Shown one piece after another: positions 29,531 to 38,538 of a stretch of 64,000 bases of DNA; positions within the stretch are counted from its first letter, which is position 1; each line of letters starts with the position of its first letter. Location of the stretch: assembly GCA_964466185.1 (NCBI GenBank), contig CAYXMS010000001.1, forward strand, positions 1 through 64,000, read 5' to 3'. A model generated the notes under the pieces. It did no database searches, was not told the DNA's origin, and saw only the letters and a list, made by a program, of their open reading frames with translations. Source of the DNA: CAZTYI01 sp964466185. GTDB taxonomy: Bacteria > Chlamydiota > Chlamydiia > Chlamydiales > SM23-39. The translations under genes and the position numbers were made by a program.

Positions 29531-29561
29531 AACTTTATGCAGAAGTTAATAAAATTCCAAA

Positions 29562-30806
29562 TTAAAAAGCGTAGATAAATTCAATCTCATACTGGAAAAA
29601 TCTCATCTTAGGCCCGATTTTATTATTCAGGTTGTCCGAGAATTGAATATTATTAAGTAAAGTCAGATTGCCAGTAATAGCATACAAAAGCTCTGCCTGC
29701 ATTCCCTTGAAATTGCCACCGCCTACACAGGTTTTAGAGGTCGTAGCCGTTCCTGTGCCATATCTGCCTGTAGAATAAAAACCGATATTGGCAGAGTTTC
29801 CTCTTTTAATGCCTCCGGAATCAAAATCAGGCACTGCTTGAGCAGCTACTTGCTGATAATTGACATCCAAAGCCCAGTCTCCGGTTTTTCTCACCCGGCC
29901 AATAGAACAGCCGATATACCAACCGTAATTGGCTTTTTGATCATTGGTCAGATCAATTTTTTTAGCATCATGGTTTAAAAGACCGGCCAAATAAAATTTT
30001 ACCAGTTTATGCCATCCGGGAATGTCTCTTTGATAACCAAACACAAACTGAGAAACTAAAAAGTTAAAGCTGCTATTTTTTAATTTGTTAGAATAATGTT
30101 TTTTCCAATCAATTAAAGAATATTTAGTATAAATTCCTGTATTGGCAATATCCAAAAGGCCAATTTCACCAACATAACCAAAATGATACACATAATCATT
30201 AACTAAAAAAGAACCTATATTTAAATAAAAATTGCCAACAGAATCAGAAGATTTAGAAAATTTAAATAAAAGCCCGTCGAAAATAGAAGAAAATTCAATT
30301 TTGGAATCAAAAACCGTAGATAAATAACGGCGGCCCATTTCAAAATCAAAAGAAACCGTATCCCCATCAATTATTCTACCTCCCCAAAAGGCTCTTTCTA
30401 ATGATATCCGGTTAGTGGTTCCGCTCACAATGCCCATATCATTATCATACTCTAATTTTAAAGAAGCCCACGTACGGGGAGAGCGATAGTCCAGCATTAA
30501 ATTAACCTCGCAATCAAAAGCAGTCACCGGCCTAGTAGTCGCTCCGCTTCTACCTCTTTGTTGAACGCCGTTTTTCTTTTCTCCGGCCGCCTGCATTTCC
30601 ACACGCACTTCTCCGCTCAAAGACAAATCGCCGCCGATTTCTTTAACAGTCACCATCCGTTTTTGCCTGATCCACCTTTTTAAAGCATCCATATCCGGAT
30701 CTTCCTGTTTACCTTCATATGGGTTTTCAGTAATGTCTTGGGCTAAAAGAGACGAAAAAGATAAACAAAAGAAAATAACAGCTGTCAGCCTAGCTAAAAA
30801 GTACAT
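29562..30806 (-). CDS. Putative outer-membrane beta-barrel protein
   Basis: About 414 residues from the ATG at 30806, which has AGGA six bases upstream; a TTG two codons earlier is less likely. A signal peptide (MYFLARLTAVIFFCLSFSSL) is followed by a short acidic segment and then alternating hydrophobic/polar strands with many aromatic girdle residues, ending in YEIEFIYAF (terminal F), all typical of an outer-membrane barrel. It is not obviously a member of the porin family at 42-50 kb. Aromatic-rich pieces such as YRSPRTWASLKLEYDNDMG suggest a 16-18-strand pore. I do not recognise the family with confidence. It lies downstream of a MOMP-like gene in the same orientation. Confidence 0.7.
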   Translation of the reverse strand: MYFLARLTAVIFFCLSFSSLLAQDITENPYEGKQEDPDMDALKRWIRQKRMVTVKEIGGDLSLSGEVRVEMQAAGEKKNGVQQRGRSGATTRPVTAFDCEVNLMLDYRSPRTWASLKLEYDNDMGIVSGTTNRISLERAFWGGRIIDGDTVSFDFEMGRRYLSTVFDSKIEFSSIFDGLLFKFSKSSDSVGNFYLNIGSFLVNDYVYHFGYVGEIGLLDIANTGIYTKYSLIDWKKHYSNKLKNSSFNFLVSQFVFGYQRDIPGWHKLVKFYLAGLLNHDAKKIDLTNDQKANYGWYIGCSIGRVRKTGDWALDVNYQQVAAQAVPDFDSGGIKRGNSANIGFYSTGRYGTGTATTSKTCVGGGNFKGMQAELLYAITGNLTLLNNIQFSDNLNNKIGPKMRFFQYEIEFIYAF

Positions 30807-30905
30807 GCTCAATCCTATTTTTATATTTATTTAAAAAATTAGAAAATAAAAAAAAATAATATCCGAGAAAAAGATTTTATGCAACGAAAGCAGAAAATTT
30901 TATTC

Positions 30906-31685
30906 CTAAAAACGAAACTCTCCAGAAAGAGTAAAGGCTTCTTCATCAAATAGCCTGACCTCTCCATTCAAATGGAAATACTTGCCATTGGAAAATCCAC
31001 AGCCTAAAGCTATTCCATAATTATCCCTGTTTTCCATACCAATCTCATCTGTGCCAAAAGAACTGATTGTCAAATCAGGCACTTGCAATTGCACATCGGC
31101 ATGCGAATACTTAACTGATATATAGGGAATAATCAAGTCTATTTTATAAGAAATGGCAGCATCTACCTGCCATTCTTCATAAGAAAAAGAAGAAGCCGGC
31201 TTATAAGTATCTGCATCAATTGACATCCAAAGCAAATTAGGATCTGTAGACGAATATCTACCTCCCAAAGCAAAAGTTACATCGCCCCATTCCAAAAAAA
31301 TAGCCCTTGCCCCTATATCCCACCGCCAGCGGTAGCTGGTCTCCAGTTCAATCCGGTTAAAATTAGGCGGGTAGGGCTTAATAATCCAGTCAGCTTTATA
31401 TCTTGCCTGTCCCAACACACCATAAACGTCCAGTCTATTTAAAAGGTTCAAAACTAAAAAACCGCTATTGTAATCCTGAGAAAAATTATCAATGCGATCG
31501 GCATCTTTTTGTTTTAAACGGCGATTGCTAACAAAATCTCCTTCATAGCCAAATCTGAAACTGAACCACTTGCCGGAAAAGATAAAACCCTTTTCTACCG
31601 TGCGGGCAACAGCAGGATTGGTAATAGGAGAGCCGACAAGAGAAAAACAAATACTGCAAAAAACCAGAAAAAAATATTTTTTCAT
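30906..31685 (-). CDS. MOMP-like outer-membrane protein (Chlam_OMP family)
   Basis: 259 residues with a signal peptide (MKKYFFLVFCSICFSLVGS). The mature part starts NPAVARTVEKGF and continues with WFSFRFGYEGDFVSNRRLK, which parallels the N-terminal strand of chlamydial MOMP (the MRMGYYGDFVFDRVLK type). The C-terminus NGEVRLFDEEAFTLSGEFRF parallels the MOMP ending EARLIDERAAH...QFRF. At 259 residues it is shorter than the ~390 of OmpA because the variable loops are small, and cysteines are nearly absent, so it would not join the disulfide-linked complex. A pore or structural role in the outer membrane is inferred from the family. Confidence 0.78.
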   Translation of the reverse strand: MKKYFFLVFCSICFSLVGSPITNPAVARTVEKGFIFSGKWFSFRFGYEGDFVSNRRLKQKDADRIDNFSQDYNSGFLVLNLLNRLDVYGVLGQARYKADWIIKPYPPNFNRIELETSYRWRWDIGARAIFLEWGDVTFALGGRYSSTDPNLLWMSIDADTYKPASSFSYEEWQVDAAISYKIDLIIPYISVKYSHADVQLQVPDLTISSFGTDEIGMENRDNYGIALGCGFSNGKYFHLNGEVRLFDEEAFTLSGEFRF

Positions 31686-31809
31686 CTTTCAAAAATTTAA
31701 ATTTTATAATCTAAAACTAAAAGCTTAGCTTATTTTCATTTATTTCAGCAAAAAAAATTTAGTAAAAATTTTTCACAAAAAACTGCTTTTGCTGTTTAAA
31801 ATAAAATTT

Positions 31810-31831
31810 ACAATTGTGAATTTACAATTGT
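31810..31831. promoter_or_regulatory. Tandem palindromes upstream of thrS
   Basis: The 8-bp palindrome ACAATTGT occurs twice (31810-31817 and 31824-31831) in identical TTTACAATTGTG contexts spaced 14 bp apart, ~80 bp upstream of thrS. A TATTCTAAAAT -10-like sequence follows ~15 bp later. The layout suggests an operator for a dimeric regulator overlapping the promoter. No T-box structure is evident. Confidence 0.35.
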
Positions 31832-31908
31832 GTTTTCTTCTTTTTTATTCTAAAATGATTAATAATTTATCATTTAAAGACCAACCTCTTTTAATAAAAA
31901 GGTAAAAA

Positions 31909-33834
31909 ATGAAAGTACATGTCGACGGTTCAGAAATACAAATCCAAGAAGGGGCCTCAGCTCTAGAACTGGCTAGAAAATTGAATTTTTCAGCTCCCGA
32001 CCAGGCTTTGGCCGCTTATATCAATGGAGAACTCAAAGACCTGACACATGTTCTTTCCGATCAAGACCGGATTAAATTTGTTAATTTTGAAGAAAAAGAG
32101 GGTAAAAAAATTTTTTGGCATTCTTCCGCCCACGTTTTAGCCCAAGCCATAAAAAGACTGTGGCCAAAAGCAGAGCCGACAATTGGTCCTCCCATTGAAC
32201 AGGGCTTTTATTATGATTTTGCCAACCTGGACATTTCTGAAAAAGATTTCACTTTGATCGAAAAAGAAGTCAAAAAAATTATTGCTGAAAACTATAAACC
32301 AGAAAAAATAATTTTTAAAAATTCCCAGGAAGCCATCCATCATTTTGGAGACAACAAATACAAAACAGAACTAATTGAAGAATACAAAAAAGATGTCCTA
32401 ACAGCTTATCGGCAAGGGGAATTTACCGATCTTTGCCGGGGACCGCATCTGCCCCAGCTTTCTAAAATCAAAGCTTTTAAAATCCTGAAAACCTCCGGAG
32501 CATACTGGCGGGGAGATTCTAAAAATGAAATGCTGACCCGCATTTATGCAATCTCTTTCCCAGAAAAACAAAAACTGCAAGAATTTTTAAAAATGGTGGA
32601 AGAGGCACAAAAAAGAGACCATCGCAAACTAGGGCAAGAACTTGACCTTTTTTCCCTTAAAGAAGAAGCCCCCGGCATGCCCTTCATTCATCCAAAAGGC
32701 ATGTTTATTTGGAACGCTCTTTTAAATTTTATGCACGAAAGCATTCAAAAACTGGGATATTTGGAGATCAAAACCCCCATTTTAATGTCCAAAGAACTAT
32801 GGGAGCGCTCAGGCCATTGGTATCATTATAAAGAAAATATGTATATTTCCGAGGTCGACGAAAAAGAATATGCCGTCAAACCCATGAACTGTCCAGGCTG
32901 CATGCTTTTTTATCTTTCCCGCCACCACAGCTACCGCGAGCTGCCTCTGAAAATTTCCGAAATCGGCCTTGTCCACAGACATGAACTGTCCGGTTCTTTA
33001 AACGGCATGTTCCGCGTCCGCTGTTTTTATCAAGACGATGCACATGTATTTATGGAAAAAAAAGATATTAAAGATCAAATCTTGGAACTGCTGAATCTGG
33101 CAGAACACATTTATATGACCTTCGGTCTTTCTTATAAAATTGAACTGTCCACCCGTCCTGAAAAAGAAAAAACCATCGGTACAGATGAAGATTGGGAAAT
33201 TGCCACCAAAGGACTCAAAGACGCTTTGGACGAATGGGGACATTCCTATCAAATCAATGCAGGGGACGGCGCTTTTTATGGCCCCAAAATAGATTTACAC
33301 ATTAAAGATGCCCTTGGCCGTTATTGGCAATGCGGTACGATCCAGCTCGACATGTCTTTGCCGGAAAAGTTTGATTTAGAATACACAGCCAGCTCCGGAG
33401 AGAAAAAAAGACCGGTTATGCTGCACCGGGCTTTATATGGGTCTGTTGATCGTTTCCTTGGTATTTTAATCGAGCATTTTGCCGGCAAATTCCCCCTATG
33501 GCTCAGTCCACTGCCCATCATGATTGTTCCGGTTGCCGACCGCCATTTTAAATATGCGCAAAAAGTAGCTGAAAAAATTAAACAAGAGGGCTTTTTAGTT
33601 GAAGTAGACCTGTCGCATGAATCTGTTTCTAAAAAAATCCGCACTGCGCAAATGCAAAAAGCCAATTATATGCTGACCATTGGAGATGTCGAAGAAAAAA
33701 ATCAAACTTTAGCCTTGAGAACCAGAGACGGCCATCAGGTAAAAGATCTAAAACTCGAAACCTTTTTGCAAAAAATTAAAACAGAAAAACAAAACAAAGC
33801 TTTAATGTCTTCTTTTTCAACAAAAACAGCTTAG
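31909..33834 (+). CDS. thrS: Threonyl-tRNA synthetase
   Basis: 641 residues, the normal bacterial length. Domains in order: TGS (1-60, VHVDGSEIQIQEGASALELA), second additional editing domain with HSSAHVLAQAIKRLWP (~residue 69; HxxxH and later C/H editing residues), class II catalytic core with KPMNCPGCMLFY (zinc Cys), GLVHRHELSG (motif 2) and MLHRALYGSVDRFLGILIEH (motif 3), then an anticodon-binding domain ending TLALRTRDGH. It charges tRNA-Thr in the cytoplasm. The ATG is preceded by AAAAGG. The next gene is the pGP6-D-like protein, as in Chlamydia, but the minD/parA-like gene I recall between them there is absent. Confidence 0.97.
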   Translation: MKVHVDGSEIQIQEGASALELARKLNFSAPDQALAAYINGELKDLTHVLSDQDRIKFVNFEEKEGKKIFWHSSAHVLAQAIKRLWPKAEPTIGPPIEQGFYYDFANLDISEKDFTLIEKEVKKIIAENYKPEKIIFKNSQEAIHHFGDNKYKTELIEEYKKDVLTAYRQGEFTDLCRGPHLPQLSKIKAFKILKTSGAYWRGDSKNEMLTRIYAISFPEKQKLQEFLKMVEEAQKRDHRKLGQELDLFSLKEEAPGMPFIHPKGMFIWNALLNFMHESIQKLGYLEIKTPILMSKELWERSGHWYHYKENMYISEVDEKEYAVKPMNCPGCMLFYLSRHHSYRELPLKISEIGLVHRHELSGSLNGMFRVRCFYQDDAHVFMEKKDIKDQILELLNLAEHIYMTFGLSYKIELSTRPEKEKTIGTDEDWEIATKGLKDALDEWGHSYQINAGDGAFYGPKIDLHIKDALGRYWQCGTIQLDMSLPEKFDLEYTASSGEKKRPVMLHRALYGSVDRFLGILIEHFAGKFPLWLSPLPIMIVPVADRHFKYAQKVAEKIKQEGFLVEVDLSHESVSKKIRTAQMQKANYMLTIGDVEEKNQTLALRTRDGHQVKDLKLETFLQKIKTEKQNKALMSSFSTKTA

Positions 33835-33963
33835 GAATATTTTTTATTCCAGTTTTATTTTCCAAAAAGTCATTGACAATCCTTTCCCAGTCAAATTATT
33901 CTTAAGCCTAATTAAATAACACCAAACAAAGTAAAGCTGCTTTACATTAGGAGAATTATAGAT

Positions 33964-34713
33964 ATGGGAAGATTTGAATCTCTTTTAAACTTCAAGTTTA
34001 AAAATAAAAAAACACAAAACAATACAGCAGTAATCGAACCGCCTAAAAAAGAAACCGCTGTTTTTTCACCAAACTCTAAAGTTTTAAATAAAATCCCCCT
34101 TTCAGAAAATGAAAAAAACGGTATTTTCGATATTTTAAAAGAGTTTCAATCTTTTGAAGAATACGACACCCAACAAGACTATCAAGATCTTTTAACTATT
34201 ACCTCTGAAGTTAAAGCCATTACTAATCAAGCAGTTATGTTGCATGGGGCCAGAATAAAAAAAGCCCAGACCATCTTAAAAAATTACAAAGAAGGCGCTT
34301 TTTCAGCCTGGTTGATTTCTATTTACGGCAATCGGCAAACTCCCTACAACTTTTTGCAATACTATGAATTTTATACTTCTATCCCGCAGGATTTGCATCC
34401 TGTTTTAGATTCCATGCCCAGACAGGCTGTTTATACCTTGGCTTCTAGGGCGGGGGAATTGGAAAGAAAAGAAAAAATTGTTCAAAAATACAAAGGGGAA
34501 ACAAAGCAGGAAATCCTACAAATTATTCGCAAAGAATTTCCCCTGGACCGCGACGATAAACGGCTGCCCAACTTAGCCAACCAGTCTATAGTTTCCCTAA
34601 AAAGACTAGGGGATTTAGTGTCTCACGATCTTTTTGATCCTACAGAAAGCCAACTCAAAATACTTCTACAGCTTCTCAAAGAGATTGCAGCAGAAGTAAA
34701 AAATCATAGCTGA
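33964..34713 (+). CDS. pGP6-D-like virulence plasmid protein family (chromosomal copy)
   Basis: 249 residues. After a basic ~50-residue N-terminus comes the family core: FQSFEEYDTQQDYQDLL, VKAITNQAVMLHGARIKKAQ (~residue 85), IYGNRQTPYNFLQYYEFYTS (~118) and MPRQAVYTLASRAGELERKEK (~150). These resemble pGP6-D of the chlamydial plasmid and its chromosomal paralogue (CT583 from memory). The C-terminus ends in a hydrophobic helix. The parts resemble ParB-like or DNA partition accessory proteins, but no biochemical function is established. AGGAGA lies upstream of the ATG. A position right after thrS is conserved in the phylum. Confidence 0.82.
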   Translation: MGRFESLLNFKFKNKKTQNNTAVIEPPKKETAVFSPNSKVLNKIPLSENEKNGIFDILKEFQSFEEYDTQQDYQDLLTITSEVKAITNQAVMLHGARIKKAQTILKNYKEGAFSAWLISIYGNRQTPYNFLQYYEFYTSIPQDLHPVLDSMPRQAVYTLASRAGELERKEKIVQKYKGETKQEILQIIRKEFPLDRDDKRLPNLANQSIVSLKRLGDLVSHDLFDPTESQLKILLQLLKEIAAEVKNHS

Positions 34714-34805
34714 AAAATTAAAAATCTTTCTTTAAAAAAGTTTTCTGGATTAATATAAAAGAAAAATAAAAAAATATTTTTCTTTGAAAAAATAAGGAGA
34801 AATCA

Positions 34806-35225
34806 ATGAATGCTCCCGCTCTTCCTTCTTTAGAAGAAGTCCAAAATTTTTTAAAAAAATACATAGAAAACCAGAAAAAAATATATGAAAATTTTCTTCG
34901 AGCAGTAAACAATAAATCTAGAGAAATATTAACAGCTGACGATCCCAAAAAACAGGCAAAACTAGAGAAGCTTTTAAAAAAATACCATAAGTACTTAAAA
35001 AAAGGCTGCGACAACCTGAAAAAACAATGCGAAACAGGGGAAAAATTATTTGAAGATTCTCAGAAACTCGAAAAAGAGGCCAGTTCCCAGACCATTAAAA
35101 TTTTAAGCCGTTTCCAAGACAAAATTAACTCTTTGAATAAAGAATGGGACAAAATTAAAATAGAAGTCTCTCTTTTAGAAAATGAAATTGTAAGCCTGAT
35201 TCCTCCCCAAATAAAAGCACAGTAA
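34806..35225 (+). CDS. Hypothetical coiled-coil protein
   Basis: 139 residues, ~22% lysine, almost entirely predicted helical with heptad-like spacing (for example residues 55-135) and no signal peptide or TM segment. A clear AAGGAG lies upstream of the ATG, which supports it being translated. It is rich in Lys/Glu/Leu; two Cys occur near residue 70. Secreted helical effectors or chaperone partners in chlamydiae can look like this, but nothing specific points to that. It ends 18 bp before a convergent gene. Confidence 0.65.
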   Translation: MNAPALPSLEEVQNFLKKYIENQKKIYENFLRAVNNKSREILTADDPKKQAKLEKLLKKYHKYLKKGCDNLKKQCETGEKLFEDSQKLEKEASSQTIKILSRFQDKINSLNKEWDKIKIEVSLLENEIVSLIPPQIKAQ

Positions 35226-35242
35226 GTCGAGCTTGTTAAGTT

Positions 35243-35641
35243 TTAAAAGGCCTGTAAATCTTTATCAGCCATTTTTTTTAAAGTAAGAGCCCAGCTGCGA
35301 GCAGAAAAAATAAAAAGTCTGATTGCCTTGTCTAAAGAAATTGCCGTATTTATGCTTGTTTTTTGTATAAGTTTTATACATATTTTTTTTTCGTCTATAG
35401 ACAATTCAAAAGTCTTGTTCGTGTTTGTTTTTAATTGTTGTATAGCATCTTTGATAATCAGGGGAATAAATTCTTTTTCCGAAAAAACTACCGTATTCAA
35501 TTCCAAGGTCTCTTGTTGTCGATCTTTGATCAAATAAATCAACATGCCTCTATAGCAAATCTCTTGCACATCATTTTGAGAGCCCAAAAAATGTCTTAAA
35601 TCAGAATCGGCAAAAGTAAATTTTCTCATTTTATTAAGCAC
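35243..35641 (-). CDS. Hypothetical protein, small cytoplasmic
   Basis: 132 residues (or 128 from a second Met at 35629). There is no signal peptide or TM segment. Mixed alpha/beta pattern with an acidic middle and a C-terminal helical stretch (AIRLFIFSARSWALTLKKMA). Size and composition would fit a type III secretion chaperone, but I see no diagnostic motif and do not claim it. Upstream 35642-35788 has no gene. Confidence 0.55.
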   Translation of the reverse strand: MLNKMRKFTFADSDLRHFLGSQNDVQEICYRGMLIYLIKDRQQETLELNTVVFSEKEFIPLIIKDAIQQLKTNTNKTFELSIDEKKICIKLIQKTSINTAISLDKAIRLFIFSARSWALTLKKMADKDLQAF

Positions 35642-35788
35642 CTTGGATTTTACCGCCTCAAAAAAGATTTTTACAACGCGGGTTTAAATTATTTTTTAAA
35701 ACAATTAAATATAACTATTATTTAACTATCTGTTTAAAAACTAATATAATTAATAACCTATTATTATAAAGGAAATGATAACAAAAAA

Positions 35789-36001
35789 CTACTGTTTTAT
35801 TTTTTGTAAAAGTTCTTTATAGATTTCTACAATCATAGTATGTATTTCCATGATAGAAAAACATGAATCTGTTGTTTTTTGCATTTTTTTTGAAAGCTCT
35901 TCTAAAAAAAACTTGTCGTCTACCTTTTCCATAATATTTTGATGCTCTGTCAAATATTTTTCTAAAGCATGTTTTAAAGATTTTTTTTGTTTTTGTTCCA
36001 T
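35789..36001 (-). CDS. Small hypothetical helical protein
   Basis: 70 residues, Lys/Glu/Met-rich, predicted as two or three helices. Its ATG lies 5 bp after the stop of the upstream MFS gene and GGAG is present within the end of that gene, so it is probably co-transcribed and translationally coupled to it. No motif is recognised. The low complexity and short size leave some doubt that it is real. Confidence 0.45.
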   Translation of the reverse strand: MEQKQKKSLKHALEKYLTEHQNIMEKVDDKFFLEELSKKMQKTTDSCFSIMEIHTMIVEIYKELLQKIKQ

Positions 36002-36006
36002 ATTAT

Positions 36007-37248
36007 TTAAAGATGACTCCTAAAATTAAATTTAACATATAAAACAACCCCGAATAAACTCGAAGCAGCCGCTAAAATGTAGGGAGTGGCCGAAGAAAGG
36101 ACATAAATACAGCCCCCTACAATGGAGGACAGTCCCATAGCCAAAGAAAGGATCGACTGGCCTATACCCAAAACCTTTCCCTGCATATGTTCAGAAAAAC
36201 GGGAAGATATCAAGCCCGTGCAAATAGGCCAAGAAACACCTCCGATCACGCCGCAAAAGCCTAAAACAATAACTACGGTATAAACATTGTGTGAAAACCC
36301 AATCAGACAATTTAAACAAGTAAAAATTAACAGAGCCACTTCTAGAATTTTTACAGAATCGAATTTTTTCATTAGAATACGGTTCAAATAACCAGATCCA
36401 AAAGCCCACATAAGCCCCATAAAAGCCGCTAAATCTCCAATATGAGAACGGCTGAAATCAAATCTTTTAATAACCAGAACAGGAGACAGCTGAAAAACCA
36501 AAGTCCAGGCAAACAGGAAAAAAAAGTAAATTAAAAACAGCATTTTAGCTTTTTTGGTTTCCAAAGCTTTAACTATGTTTTCAATACTTTCAAAAATCCT
36601 GAATTTGACTTTTTGTTTTAAAGGGGAAGTCTCAAAAAAGAAGAAAAACACAAACACAAAATTTATCAAGGATAATACTGTCGCCAACCAAAGAGGAGAG
36701 GCCAGATCAAGCCAAGACCACAAAGTTGAATCAGTTAATTTTCCTCCTAAAAAAGTACCGCCAATAAAAGCCAGCCCTCCCAATAAAGACAAATATCCAA
36801 AACGTTTGGCCTTGTTCACCTCTTCCAAAGTTAAATCCGCAATGCTGGCCATACAAATCGAGACGTTGCCTGAAAAAAGGCCAGTTATAAACCTACCCAA
36901 AAATAACATGGTCAGCCATCCTGCAGTTATGCTAAAAGCCGTTAAAGCATAACCTGCAAAAGTAAACCCGATAGTAATCAAAAGCGCTTTTTTTCTGCCG
37001 ACAAGATCGGCAAAATCCCCAATAATCGGCGAGGCCAAAAACTGCATTAAAGGATAAATAGCTAAAAAAAAGCCAAAAAAAACAGTTTTACTGTCAATGC
37101 TCAAATGATTCAAAAAACTAAAAGTTTTTTCTTCCAAAAATAAAGGAGCAAATAAAGGAAAAACAATAGACCACCCTAAATAATCAAGAAAATAAGTTAA
37201 ATGAATGGCCGACAAAGACAGCTTTCTTTTATACCCACGCAAACCCAA
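36007..37248 (-). CDS. MFS drug/metabolite exporter (TetA-like)
   Basis: 413 residues with 12 hydrophobic segments. It begins AIHLTYFLDYLGWSIVFPLF and has the loop 2-3 motif GDFADLVGRKKALLITIGF (~residue 78) and GRFITGLFSGNVSICMASIADL (~121), the pattern of TetA/Bcr-type drug:H+ antiporters. The start is a TTG with AAGGAG just upstream; the next in-frame Met is far inside the first helices, so the TTG start is favoured. Substrate is unknown. The gene lies between ung (same strand, upstream) and a 70-residue gene that it is coupled to. Confidence 0.8.
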   Translation of the reverse strand: MGLRGYKRKLSLSAIHLTYFLDYLGWSIVFPLFAPLFLEEKTFSFLNHLSIDSKTVFFGFFLAIYPLMQFLASPIIGDFADLVGRKKALLITIGFTFAGYALTAFSITAGWLTMLFLGRFITGLFSGNVSICMASIADLTLEEVNKAKRFGYLSLLGGLAFIGGTFLGGKLTDSTLWSWLDLASPLWLATVLSLINFVFVFFFFFETSPLKQKVKFRIFESIENIVKALETKKAKMLFLIYFFFLFAWTLVFQLSPVLVIKRFDFSRSHIGDLAAFMGLMWAFGSGYLNRILMKKFDSVKILEVALLIFTCLNCLIGFSHNVYTVVIVLGFCGVIGGVSWPICTGLISSRFSEHMQGKVLGIGQSILSLAMGLSSIVGGCIYVLSSATPYILAAASSLFGVVLYVKFNFRSHL

Positions 37249-37283
37249 TCCGCTCCTTGAAAAGTTTAAAACTTTTTTACCCT

Positions 37284-37973
37284 CTAAAGGATTTGCCAGT
37301 CAATAGGTTTTTTTCCATTTTTAATCAAAAATTGATTTGTCTTGGAAAAATGTTTGCAGCCAAAAAAATTGGCCGCAGAATAAAACGAAGGATGGGCCGC
37401 CTGCAACACCAGATGGGGATGTTCAGAAATTCCAGCAAAAACCCTGAGCACTTTCTCTTTAGCTGATTTTCCCCATAAAAGAAAAACAACCGGGTCTTTT
37501 TTTCGGGCTATGTTTTCCACAATCTTATCAGTAAAAAGTTCCCAACCTTTACCATAATGAGAAAGCGGGGTTTTGGCTCTTACGGTTAAAGTGGCATTTA
37601 AAAGCAAAACCCCTTGTTTCGCCCAAAAAGTTAAATCCCCAGTTGAAGGTGTTTTGATGCCGATATCAGCTCTTAGCTCTTTAAAAACATTTCTTAAAGA
37701 AGGTGGGAGGGTTATGTTTCGGGGCACGCTAAAGCAAAGACCATGAGACTGACCTGCCCCATGATACGGATCCTGGCCGATAATCACCACCTTCACCTCG
37801 TCAAAAGGAGTCTGATAAAGAGCATTAAAAATCAAAGGCTCCGGAGGATAGATGGTTTGTTTTTCTTTTTTTTCCTGCAAAATAAATTTTTTCAAATCAA
37901 GCATATAAGGAGCTGAAAACTCACGTTTTAACACTTTCATCCAGCTTGGGTGAATCAAGATTCTATTTTTCAC
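37284..37973 (-). CDS. ung: Uracil-DNA glycosylase (family 1)
   Basis: 229 residues from a GTG at 37973 (preceded by AAGGGG), exactly the length of E. coli Ung. The frame is open for 31 more codons but those lack family similarity. Motif A is VVIIGQDPYHGAGQSHGLCF (~residue 60, catalytic Asp), followed by LLLNATLTVR (uracil-binding Asn, ~120), VVFLLWGKSAKEK and the DNA-binding loop VLQAAHPSFYSA (HPS, ~185). It removes uracil from DNA at the start of base-excision repair. An ATG at 37940 is an alternative start but would remove the usual N-terminal helix. Confidence 0.93.
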   Translation of the reverse strand: MKNRILIHPSWMKVLKREFSAPYMLDLKKFILQEKKEKQTIYPPEPLIFNALYQTPFDEVKVVIIGQDPYHGAGQSHGLCFSVPRNITLPPSLRNVFKELRADIGIKTPSTGDLTFWAKQGVLLLNATLTVRAKTPLSHYGKGWELFTDKIVENIARKKDPVVFLLWGKSAKEKVLRVFAGISEHPHLVLQAAHPSFYSAANFFGCKHFSKTNQFLIKNGKKPIDWQIL

Positions 37974-38211
37974 AGACCAGCCCCTTTGAACCTCCCCATG
38001 CCCAAAGACAGAAAATTCCTGACGTAAGCTTACGCTTGCTCTTGTGGCCCGTTCCGAGCCCGGCAATAAGGGTTGTTCATTTTTTATAAAAATTAAAATT
38101 ATAGCAAAAAGTCAAAAAATATCACAAAATATTAAAAGTCTAGAACCAAATAAAAATTGACGCCAAACCTTTTCATCTTTTAATATTTCTTCTTCAAATA
38201 CAGGAGAAAAA

Positions 38212-38487
38212 ATGGAAAACCTAGCTGAAAACAATTTAATTCGTTTTAAAAACATTAGCCGTAAAAAAGATTCAATTTATGCTAACTTTTCAGTTAAATG
38301 CATACGCGCCGGCATCATTTTAACAGCCAATATTTCTGTCGATATCGCTGCTTTGGAAATGCATCCTGGAGATACCCTGGAAAAAATTATTGAAAATTCT
38401 GCTAAAATCGCACTTAGAGAAATTAAAAAAGCAGAGTTTCAATTTGAAGATATGCCAACTAATCTGGGTGTAGCGCAGCTTGGCTAG
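38212..38487 (+). CDS. Hypothetical small conserved-looking protein ending inside a tRNA gene
   Basis: 91 residues; no signal peptide or TM segment. Alternating beta pattern (IRFKNISRKKDSIYANFSV, IILTANISVDI) followed by an amphipathic helix rich in Lys/Ile. AGGAGAAAA lies before the ATG, a strong ribosome-binding site, and composition looks coding. The last eight codons (NLGVAQLG and stop) are read from the 5' part of the tRNA-Pro gene, overlapping it by 24 bp, so the C-terminal residues are dictated by the tRNA. No function is recognised. Confidence 0.65.
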   Translation: MENLAENNLIRFKNISRKKDSIYANFSVKCIRAGIILTANISVDIAALEMHPGDTLEKIIENSAKIALREIKKAEFQFEDMPTNLGVAQLG

Positions 38488-38538
38488 CGTACTTGCATGG
38501 GGTGCAAGGGGTCGGAGGTTCGAATCCTCTCACCCAGA
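38464..38538 (+). tRNA. tRNA-Pro (anticodon GGG)
   Basis: A 75-nt cloverleaf. The acceptor CTGGGTG pairs with CACCCAG, with the C1-G72 pair characteristic of bacterial tRNA-Pro. The D arm is AGCGCAGCTTGGCTAGCGT, the anticodon stem is CTTGC/GCAAG around loop ATGGGGT (anticodon GGG), and the T arm has GAGGTTCGAATCCTC. Discriminator A, no encoded CCA. A T-run follows directly. The upstream 91-codon gene overlaps its 5' end. Confidence 0.96.

Noticed and set aside
31686..31908. T-box riboswitch upstream of thrS
   Set aside because: No specifier loop, no T-box consensus word and no antiterminator hairpin are visible in 223 bp.
37974..38066. 31-codon N-terminal extension of Ung
   Set aside because: No similarity to Ung; a GTG with AAGGGG upstream at 37973 gives the standard 229-residue protein.
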